A stretch of 5,983 nt of DNA from Actinomycetota bacterium. Lineage in GTDB: Bacteria; Actinomycetota; Nitriliruptoria; Euzebyales; Egibacteraceae. Numbering within the stretch: the first letter of the stretch is position 1; every line of letters begins with the position of its first letter. Made by a program: the position numbers and the translations under genes. Positions 1-5,831 of the stretch are shown in pieces. Under the pieces are notes generated by a model, which was not told where the DNA came from, searched no databases, and worked only from the letters and a program-made list of their open reading frames with translations. The stretch lies in the NCBI GenBank assembly GCA_019347785.1, contig JAHWKQ010000143.1, positions 1-5,983 of the forward strand. Direction: 5' to 3'.

Positions 1-24
1 AAGTCGGGGAAGGGCCTCTACCGT

Positions 25-54
25 AAAACTCCGTCGGGTTCTTAACAAGACCCC
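25..54 (-). terminator. Weak hairpin after the last gene, possible terminator
   Basis: Seven to thirty-six bases after the stop codon, the transcript can fold GGGTCTT-GTT-AAGAACCC, a stem of seven pairs with one bulged base and a three-base loop (53-36). A TTTT run follows at 28-25, about seven bases after the stem. The stem is short and the U-run is detached, so this is a weak intrinsic terminator at best. The region is noticeably AT-richer than the coding sequence, which supports its being intergenic. Confidence 0.3.
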
Positions 55-60
55 GTGACC

Positions 61-507
61 TCACCAGCGCTGTCGTCGGTTGGCGTCGGTGACCGGCACG
101 TCGGTCTTGCTGTAGTCGACGTTCAGCTGGCGCAGCTCCACGCGGCCCTGGGCGACGGCCTCGCGGATGCGGCCCTCCAGGGCGGGGTTGCCGAGATCCA
201 GCCGTCCGGGGGCGACTGCCTCCACCGCCTGCTGCCGCCACGTGTCCTTCATCGAGGTGCCCGGCGAGGGGAAGCGCCCGACGGTGCTGCTCTTGACGTC
301 GGTGACGACGACGCCCACCGTCCCGCCCCGCTCGACGGCTGTCACGAAGTCGCCCCGGCCGGGGTTGTTCGTGCCCATCGGCCGTTCCAGCCCGATCTCG
401 CCGCGACCGAGCGCCGCCCGGTAGGCGTGCATCTCACCGGTGTCGGCGCGGATGCTCGTCTTCATCGAGCGTGCGGTCTGGGCGCTCGCCGACTGGAACT
501 CCGGTCC
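61..507 (-). other. C-terminal domain with PD-(D/E)XK nuclease-like motif (toxin/effector candidate)
   Basis: Residues 714-861 of the large protein form a compact, mixed alpha/beta-looking domain after the Gly tether. A helix with E750 and E754 is followed by NNPGRGDFVTAV (D766), then a hydrophobic strand VGVVVTDVKSS with D783 and K785. Then comes GRFPSPGTSMKDTWRQQAVE, a probable helix with Gln residues at 805-806. Acidic residue, strand, D-x-K on a second strand and a following helix is the core order of restriction-endonuclease-like (PD-(D/E)XK) folds. The ending VELRQLNVDYSK is a candidate terminal strand. This is a motif-based call. No immunity-type gene is visible downstream, but only 60 bases remain in the window. 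Confidence 0.5.
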
Positions 508-2646
508 GCGCGTGGTCGCGCCCTTCGATTCGCGGACGCCGGCGGCCGCGGGGTCGAATGGTTGCCGTTCGGTCGGTCGGCCGCCCCAGCGGGCGTCCCC
601 GGGACCGACGGGTTCGCGGCCTGCTTCGCGTCGCCCACCGCCGCGCCCCCTGCCCCCACCGCCAGCCCCCCCACGCCCGCCACCGCCGCCGCCCGAACCT
701 CGCCCGCCGCCGCCGGCCGTGCCGGTTCCGCGTCCCCCGCCGCCCCGGTCCGCCGTGAACGGTTCGGGCCGTGGGCTCCGCTCCCACGCTCCACCCCCAC
801 TCCCACGGCCGGTTCCCTGGCCCCCGAACCGGCCGCTGCGGTGGGCGGGGACGTCGCGCAGCGGAGCCCGGGCGTTTGCGTTCGCGGCGCGGAAGTTGGA
901 GCGTCCCTGCGCCACGCCGCCGAAGGCGCCGAAGGCCTCACCGACCGCGTTCGCCAGGCCTGGGTTGTCGGTCGCCGCCATCACGACCGCCCCTGGGAAC
1001 AGGCCCGTCAGCGCCTGCATCCCGCTCTGCACGTAGGCCCGGTAGGCCTCCTTGGCCAGCTGCTCCCGCGTGCCCACACGCCCCCCTTCGGTGATCTGCA
1101 GCTCGCCCGCGTAGGCCTCCTCCGCCGTCGCGCGCATCTCAGTCTCGACCTTGGCCCAGTAGGCCTTCTTCGCGTCCATCGGGGTGGCCTCACCGGCCTT
1201 GAGCCGCTGATCGAGCTCCTGCACCGTCGCGTCCAGCTGCTCGTCGGGCAGGCTGTCCAACCACTCGGTGATCTCCGCCACCTGCCGGGCGTCCAGCACG
1301 TCGGCGGCGTGCGACAGCTCGCGCAGCTCCGCCTCGCTGGCCACGCCGAACTCGGCCTTGTCGGCGAGGGTCTGGACTTCGCGGGTGAGCTGGTCCGTGG
1401 ACATGTCCTTGGCCCATTCCTTCACGGCGGCGCGCTCGCGCTGGAAGCGCTCGCTCTCGTAGGCGTCGAGGCGCTGCCGGTCCTGCTCGGTGACCGGCTG
1501 GTCGCCGGCGGCTTCGCCGAGCTCCGGCCGTTCCTCCCCGGGTGAGCCCGCCTCGGCCTCGATGCGCCCGCGCAGCTCGCCGATCCGCTGGTTGAGCACC
1601 TGGTCGGAAAGCGCTGAGGCGTTGACGCGCACGCTCTGTTCGACGCGGCCCTCCCAGGCGTCGACCCGGTCGCCGAACCAGCGGGCGAGCGCCTTCTCGA
1701 AGGTGTTGCCGGCCAGGTGGTCGAGCTGGCGCTCGACGTCGCGAAGCTCCGAGATGGGCCGGCCCCCTTCGACGTCTCGCTGGAGGAGGTCGTCGACGGC
1801 CTGGCGCCCGTTCATGTCCCGGTCCATGTCCTGTAGGCTGCGGGCTTCCATGCGGGCGTTCAGTACCCGTTCGACCGCTCCCACGAGGTGCTCGGCGGCT
1901 GGGTCGCTGCTCCTGGTGAGGGCGTCGACGGCCTCGTCCCGGGCCGCCCACAGGTCGTCGTCGCTCGCGCCGCGCGCCCACCGCTCGACGTCCGTGCGCT
2001 GCTGCTCGCTCACGGCCTGGCGAGGGTCGTCCGCGCGCACTGTTGCGTCCAATGAGGGCCGGTCGGTCGACGCGGCCCCGTCGCCGGTGGGGCGCTCAGC
2101 TTGCGATCCCGACTCCAGGGTCGGCCGTTCGCTGCGGTTTCCCGCCTGCTGGTCGCCCTGCTCTCCGGTGTCGGCGCGCTGACCGCGGTCCTGGTCGGGG
2201 GCCTCGCCCTGGCCGGGGCGGTCGACGTTGGACTCGCGGCCTTCGCCGCCCTGGCCGTGGCTCTGGGGCCCCCCTTCGTCACGCTGCGGCTGGTCGCCGG
2301 CCAGTCCGTAGCGATCGGAGGGGACGCGGGCGCGGCCACTGCTTCCGACCCCCAGGAGATCGGTCGGGGGGACGAAGGGGGCGAGGAAGGGGCGGTCCCC
2401 GCGGCTCTGGTACGGCGTCTTCGGCATTTCCCCGGGGCCCAGCTCCGGACGTTCGAAGCGGGCGGCGGGGTCGGCGCCCCCGGACCCGTCCTTTCCTTCG
2501 GCCCGCTCGCGGCCGGCCTCGGTCTGGTCGGACGCGTCGTCACGGTCGGAACGGTCCGCGGTCGCGGGGGCGGGCCCGCGAGCGCTTGTCCCCGCGTCTG
2601 GGGTGTCGGCGGCGGCGGAGGCTTCGCCGCGGGTGGGCTCGCTCAT
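61..2646 (-). CDS. Large mosaic protein: disordered N-terminus, helical repeats, Gly/Arg tether and nuclease-like C-terminal domain
   Basis: I do not recognise this 861-residue protein as a named family. In order: residues 1-205 are acidic, Gln/Gly/Asp-rich and disordered, with recurring E/D-R-P motifs and one hydrophobic island (PFLAPFVPPTDLLGVG, 86-101). Residues 206-505 are charged helices with three Trp-marked repeats. Residues 541-581 are Ala/Gly hydrophobic with a glycine zipper. Residues 605-690 are a Gly/Arg-rich tether. Residues about 715-861 form a compact domain with D766 and D783-V-K785 resembling a PD-(D/E)XK nuclease centre. No signal peptide or clear transmembrane helix is seen, and it contains no cysteine. 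The layout, a long stalk with a small catalytic-looking head at the C-terminus, is that of polymorphic toxins, but a motor-dependent defence nuclease fits equally well. ATGA coupling to the ATPase gene argues that the two work together. The gene is certain; the function is inference. Confidence 0.85.
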   Translation of the reverse strand: MSEPTRGEASAAADTPDAGTSARGPAPATADRSDRDDASDQTEAGRERAEGKDGSGGADPAARFERPELGPGEMPKTPYQSRGDRPFLAPFVPPTDLLGVGSSGRARVPSDRYGLAGDQPQRDEGGPQSHGQGGEGRESNVDRPGQGEAPDQDRGQRADTGEQGDQQAGNRSERPTLESGSQAERPTGDGAASTDRPSLDATVRADDPRQAVSEQQRTDVERWARGASDDDLWAARDEAVDALTRSSDPAAEHLVGAVERVLNARMEARSLQDMDRDMNGRQAVDDLLQRDVEGGRPISELRDVERQLDHLAGNTFEKALARWFGDRVDAWEGRVEQSVRVNASALSDQVLNQRIGELRGRIEAEAGSPGEERPELGEAAGDQPVTEQDRQRLDAYESERFQRERAAVKEWAKDMSTDQLTREVQTLADKAEFGVASEAELRELSHAADVLDARQVAEITEWLDSLPDEQLDATVQELDQRLKAGEATPMDAKKAYWAKVETEMRATAEEAYAGELQITEGGRVGTREQLAKEAYRAYVQSGMQALTGLFPGAVVMAATDNPGLANAVGEAFGAFGGVAQGRSNFRAANANARAPLRDVPAHRSGRFGGQGTGRGSGGGAWERSPRPEPFTADRGGGGRGTGTAGGGGRGSGGGGGGRGGAGGGGRGRGGGRREAGREPVGPGDARWGGRPTERQPFDPAAAGVRESKGATTRGPEFQSASAQTARSMKTSIRADTGEMHAYRAALGRGEIGLERPMGTNNPGRGDFVTAVERGGTVGVVVTDVKSSTVGRFPSPGTSMKDTWRQQAVEAVAPGRLDLGNPALEGRIREAVAQGRVELRQLNVDYSKTDVPVTDANRRQRW
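577..834 (-). repeat. Gly/Arg-rich low-complexity tether
   Basis: Residues 605-690 of the 861-residue protein are mostly Gly and Arg, densest at 635-671 where GGGGR and RGG units recur. Such a segment is flexible and links the helical body to the C-terminal nuclease-like domain. RGG stretches in other proteins often bind nucleic acids, so it may also contact DNA or RNA. The coding strand is correspondingly G-rich here, with runs of five to seven G between 646 and 672. Confidence 0.75.
1135..1989 (-). repeat. Three divergent helical repeats of about 45-50 residues (protein level)
   Basis: Within the 861-residue protein, three segments align around a shared pattern: V/I-x2-W, then four residues, S/P, a short acidic stretch and L, then a long helix. 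They are residues 220-266 (VERWARGASDDDLWAARDEA...VLNARM), 408-457 (VKEWAKDMSTDQLTREVQTL...VLDARQ) and 459-504 (ITEWLDSLPDEQLDATVQEL...). Copies two and three are directly adjacent. Copy one is separated by other charged helices, which include LSDQVLNQRIGELRGRIEAEA at 346-366, possibly a fourth half-copy. The first two also end alike in VL-N/D-AR. The region is probably an alpha-helical stalk or scaffold. Similarity is by eye and only the protein sequence, not the DNA, is repeated. Confidence 0.55.
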
Positions 2647-2660
2647 CTCCCCGTCTCCCC
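2643..2660 (-). promoter_or_regulatory. ATGA start/stop overlap and ribosome binding site coupling the two large genes
   Basis: The ATPase stop TGA (2645-2643) overlaps the ATG (2646-2644) of the next gene in the tetranucleotide ATGA. The sequence upstream is GGGGAGACGGGGAG directly before ATG. The GGGGAGA at 2660-2654 sits 7 bases from the start and is a good Shine-Dalgarno element. This arrangement implies translational coupling and roughly matched amounts of the two proteins, as expected for partners. It also decides the start of the 861-residue protein: the frame stays open a further 226 codons upstream, but that stretch lies inside the ATPase gene and is Arg/Pro/Gly-rich shadow sequence. 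Confidence 0.85.
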
Positions 2661-5600
2661 GAGCAGGCGCGCCCCGATCCGGCGGACGGTGCGCGGAACC
2701 TTGCGGTCGTCGGTGGCGAGCATCTGCTGGCCGAAGCACAGGCACGCCCGCCGGGCGGCGTCGGTGACCTGGTCGCGCAGGTCCTGCGGCCAGCCTTCCT
2801 CGGGGAACTGGATCGCCTCGTAGCCGGCGTCCTGGCAGACCTCCCAGGTGCGGCTCCGTCCCCCCTCGGGGTCGGCGGCGTCGGCGGCGTCCGCCTGGTT
2901 CCAGGCCGCCCGGTAGCGGCCCGAGTCGACGAGGTCGGCCATCGCCGAGCGGTACACGCACAGCGGCGGGTCGGCCTGGTCGCACACCCGGGAGCAGAAC
3001 GGGTACGGGTCGTGGTCGCGGACGGCGAGCCCGAGCAGGTGCCCGCGCAGGGCGGCGACGGCCCCGTCGGGGCTGGTCGCGGTGCCGGGGGTCGCCGTCG
3101 GGACGGCCGGGGCGGCCGGCGGGTCCTGCGCGTCCGCCGCCTCCCGCACCGCCGCCCGCAGCAATTCCCCGGTCCGCGCGACCTGTCCGTAGGTCCACCC
3201 CTCCTGGGCGCCCCGGTGTCGGGCGTAACGCTCCGCCAGGTGCGCGGCCAGCGAGCGCAGCAGCGCGTCGCGCGCCACACCGGCGGGGCGGCGGGACAGG
3301 GTCGCCTGGACGACGTCGGGCCACAGGCGCTTCAGGGCGCCGGGGTCGTCCAGCGCCGACAGCACCATGCGGTCGAAGGGCCGGTGCACGCCAGGCTCGT
3401 AGACGAGGCGCCGCGCCACCTCACAGGTGTGCTCGTCGGCGCAGGTCGACGGGCAGAAGGGGGTGACGGCGAAGCGCTCCTCGACACCCGCGGCCCGGCG
3501 CCAATCGTCCATGCGCCCGGCCACCTCGGCGTCGCCGGGCCGGGCGGGAATCTCGGCCTTCGGCACCTGGACGAGCAGCGGCCGGTCGTCATTGCCGCCG
3601 AACACCGCCGCCTGGCCGACGCGGAGGACCGTCAGGCTGTCGCGCTGGCGCTCGTCCATCGCCATCGCCCCGGCCAGCATCTGACGGTCGTCGGCGGCGA
3701 CCACCCGGTGGGCGACCTTGAGCCCGGTGCCTTTCACGACGTCGGGCAGCAGGCGCGTGGGGACCTGGTCGGCGACGATCACCCCCTGCCCGTACGCGCG
3801 GATCTCGGCGAGCAGGGCGCTGAAGGTCTCCACCGCCTTGCCGCGCGGGTCCGCCTCTTCCTCCCGGCGGGCAGGCACGGCGGCGAGCAGGCGGTGGGCC
3901 TCCTCGACGACGAGCAGGTGGCGCAGCCCCGAGGCCGCGCCCTCGGTCCGCCGGTGCTCCACGAGGCGGGCGAGCAGCAGGGCCATGAGGAATGCCTTGT
4001 CGTCGTCGTCGCCCATGGGTTCGAGCTCGAGGACCGTGGGAGCCGACAGCAGCTCGGCGATCGGCACCGATCGGCGCACGTCTAGCATCCGCCCCTTGCC
4101 CCCGCGCCGCAGGCCGTCCAGCCGCGTGGTGAGCGCCGCTCGCAGGTCGTCGGTGACGCGCTGCTCGTAGCCCAGGCGCGGCACGATCTGTTCGGCCTTG
4201 GCGACCAGGTCGCCCAGGGTGGGCATCGCCTCGCTCCGGTCGTCGCCGTCGGCCAGCCGACGGTTGCCCCCGGTCGTCAGGTCCCAGCCGTGGTCGGCGT
4301 ACACCTCGTGGAGGGCGCGTTCGAGCACCTGGGGCAGCGGGGTCCACATGCCAAACCCGGCGGCGAACACCGACCGCAGCAGGTCCACGTGCTGGCCGAC
4401 GGGGGTGCCCTCGGGGACCTCCAGGGGGTTGAGGCGCAGCGGGGCGACGCGCTCGTGGCCCAGGGTGAACACCTGAAGCGCCCCTTTGAGGGCGGGGTGG
4501 TCCAGCAGCGCCCGGTACTCGGCCTTGGCCGGCTCGACGACGAGGAAGGGCACGTCCTCCTCGGCGGCGCTGGTCAGCAGGTGGACGAGCGTGTTCGTCT
4601 TGCCCGACCCGGTGACTCCGGCGACGAAGGCGTGCCGCCGCAGCGATTCCAGGTCCACCCTCCAGGGGGTCTGGGTCTCCTCGCCGAGGTGGACCACGCG
4701 GCCCATCGGGACGGCCGCCCCGCCGTCGGTGGCGGCGGGCACGACGTCGAAGCGGGGGACGACGTCGACGGCGAAGCCGGGTGTCTCGTGTCGGGGCAGC
4801 TGCACGTAGGCGGCGAGCTGACGGCTGCTCAGCAGGGTCTGGCGGGCGAACGGGTGGGAGTAGCGGCCGGGGCCGGCGGGCGCGGGCTCGTCGTCCATGC
4901 CCCAGCCGGCGACCAGCGAACGGACCCGCGGGTCCCAGTCGTCGATCCCCGCTACCCGCAGCGGCTCCGGCCCGCCGTCGTCGCCGGAGAAGACCGCGCG
5001 CCAGGCGGCAGCCAAACGGTGGTAGCTGGTCCGGTCGCCGAACAGCGCGATCGCCGTGCGCCAGGTCCCCAGGGCGTAGCCGGCGGTCAGCTCGTCGAGC
5101 AGGGCCCCGAGCAGCTCGGCGTAGTGGCGGCCCAGGGGGCTGGGGGCGAGCTGGGCCTGCTCGGCGGCCTGTGCGGCGCGGATCTCGTTGATGACGGCCC
5201 GCCGCAGCTGCACCGCGAACGCCTCGTCGACCGGCTGGGCCAGCACGAGGGCGGCCCAGTCGGACCCGGGCAGCGCGCGCACGAGGCGGTCCAGCGGGGC
5301 CGCGGGGTCGGCCTCGTCCACCGGTTTGACGCCGGGCGCTCCCAGGACGAGCCCGGCGTTGGAGAAGCCCCCGAGGTCCGCGTCGGGATCGGCGGCTTCG
5401 AGGTCGACCGTGGGGTACAGGCTGCGCAGGGCGGTCGCGACCAGCCCCTGGCGTCCGTCGAGCACGCCCGCGGACGGCTGCCCCTCACCCGCGGGCGCCC
5501 ACGTGCCAAGGTGCAGGCGGACCTCGCCAGGGGTGGCGCGGACCAGGAAGGCCAGGGGGATCTTGTAGCCGTGCAGGCCGCTCAGCAGGTCGGCGCTGGC

Positions 5601-5792
5601 AAGGATCGGCCGCCCCTGCGGGTCTTCCGGCGGCGGAGCGTCCGGCTCGAACCGCCCCACCCCGCGCACTCTGGCCAGGCGCCGCAGCGCCGGGAGGCCC
5701 TGCGTCCAGCTGGCGTCCCGCGGCTGGCGCTCGGGGGCGTCGTCGACCCGTTGGAGGTAGTCGACGTGCTCGGTGGTGAGGGTCGCGCTCAT
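2643..5792 (-). CDS. HerA/DUF87-type P-loop ATPase (VirB4/FtsK superfamily motor) with Cys-rich C-terminal extension
   Basis: This 1049-residue protein should be a cytoplasmic, probably hexameric, ATP-driven motor that pumps DNA or protein. Residues 1-370 form a poorly conserved-looking N-terminal region (FLVRATPGEVRLHLGTW near 83-99). The RecA-like core spans about 371-750. Walker A is GVTGSGKTN at 392-400 with K398, followed by FLVVEPAKAEYRALL (416-430), a signature of DUF87-type ATPases. GDDDDKAFLMALLLARL at 594-610 is also typical. Walker B is HLLVVEEAHRLL at 625-636 with acidic E630/E631, and RAYGQGVIVADQVPTRL at 665-681 supplies the following strand and the Gln and Arg motifs. A helical region follows at 840-885, then an Ala/Pro/Thr linker at 888-910. 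The C-terminus holds cysteines at 780, 784, 790, 933, 937, 945, 986, 1017 and 1019. The ATG at 5792 has only a weak ribosome site but no better in-frame start exists before the TGA 13 codons upstream. It overlaps the next gene by ATGA. The substrate is unknown. Confidence 0.9.
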   Translation of the reverse strand: MSATLTTEHVDYLQRVDDAPERQPRDASWTQGLPALRRLARVRGVGRFEPDAPPPEDPQGRPILASADLLSGLHGYKIPLAFLVRATPGEVRLHLGTWAPAGEGQPSAGVLDGRQGLVATALRSLYPTVDLEAADPDADLGGFSNAGLVLGAPGVKPVDEADPAAPLDRLVRALPGSDWAALVLAQPVDEAFAVQLRRAVINEIRAAQAAEQAQLAPSPLGRHYAELLGALLDELTAGYALGTWRTAIALFGDRTSYHRLAAAWRAVFSGDDGGPEPLRVAGIDDWDPRVRSLVAGWGMDDEPAPAGPGRYSHPFARQTLLSSRQLAAYVQLPRHETPGFAVDVVPRFDVVPAATDGGAAVPMGRVVHLGEETQTPWRVDLESLRRHAFVAGVTGSGKTNTLVHLLTSAAEEDVPFLVVEPAKAEYRALLDHPALKGALQVFTLGHERVAPLRLNPLEVPEGTPVGQHVDLLRSVFAAGFGMWTPLPQVLERALHEVYADHGWDLTTGGNRRLADGDDRSEAMPTLGDLVAKAEQIVPRLGYEQRVTDDLRAALTTRLDGLRRGGKGRMLDVRRSVPIAELLSAPTVLELEPMGDDDDKAFLMALLLARLVEHRRTEGAASGLRHLLVVEEAHRLLAAVPARREEEADPRGKAVETFSALLAEIRAYGQGVIVADQVPTRLLPDVVKGTGLKVAHRVVAADDRQMLAGAMAMDERQRDSLTVLRVGQAAVFGGNDDRPLLVQVPKAEIPARPGDAEVAGRMDDWRRAAGVEERFAVTPFCPSTCADEHTCEVARRLVYEPGVHRPFDRMVLSALDDPGALKRLWPDVVQATLSRRPAGVARDALLRSLAAHLAERYARHRGAQEGWTYGQVARTGELLRAAVREAADAQDPPAAPAVPTATPGTATSPDGAVAALRGHLLGLAVRDHDPYPFCSRVCDQADPPLCVYRSAMADLVDSGRYRAAWNQADAADAADPEGGRSRTWEVCQDAGYEAIQFPEEGWPQDLRDQVTDAARRACLCFGQQMLATDDRKVPRTVRRIGARLLGETGR
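2646..3458 (-). other. Cysteine-rich C-terminal extension of the ATPase with two related PFC-x3-C motifs
   Basis: This is a protein region, not a gene. After the ATPase core, residues 779-790 read FCPSTCADEHTC (C-x3-C-x5-C) and residues 932-945 read FCSRVCDQADPPLC (C-x3-C-x7-C). Each is preceded by Pro and followed by a similar helix (CEVARRLV and CVYRSAMADL). Between them are a helical stretch and an Ala/Pro/Thr linker. A further C986 and a CLC pair (1017, 1019) lie near the end. The pattern suggests metal binding, either zinc or an iron-sulfur cluster, or disulfides if part of the protein is exported. HerA proper has no such extension that I know of, so this is the part most likely to specialise the motor for its partner. 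Confidence 0.6.
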
Positions 5793-5802
5793 AGACGGAG
5801 CG

Positions 5803-5814
5803 CCGCCCGGGCGG
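5803..5814. promoter_or_regulatory. Perfect 12-bp palindrome just upstream of the ATPase start
   Basis: CCGCCCGGGCGG reads identically on both strands and lies 11-22 bases before the ATPase ATG, inside the 39-base gap between genes. That is slightly upstream of where a Shine-Dalgarno sequence would sit, and no GGAG-like element is present there. It could be a protein-binding site or an mRNA structure that limits translation. It may equally be chance in very GC-rich DNA, so the regulatory role is only inferred. Confidence 0.25.
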
Positions 5815-5831
5815 ACCAGCCGCGGTGTCCC

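Noticed and set aside
55..1545. 496-residue open frame on the plus strand opposite the mosaic protein
   Set aside because: It is low-complexity Ala/Pro/Arg/Leu sequence mirroring the Gly-rich and helical regions of the real gene, with no ribosome site seen.
2647..3324. 226-codon upstream extension of the mosaic protein's frame
   Set aside because: It lies wholly within the ATPase gene and is Arg/Pro/Gly-rich. The ATG at 2646 with a good ribosome site and ATGA overlap is a far better start.
3894..3920. Walker B has Glu-Glu (VVEEAH) rather than Asp-Glu, possibly an inactivated ATPase
   Set aside because: EEAH is common in DUF87/VirB4-type ATPases, and Walker A is intact, so the enzyme is probably active.
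2043..4085. 680-residue open frame on the plus strand
   Set aside because: It overlaps both real genes antisense, starts in an Arg/Gly-rich run and shows no domain. It is a shadow frame.
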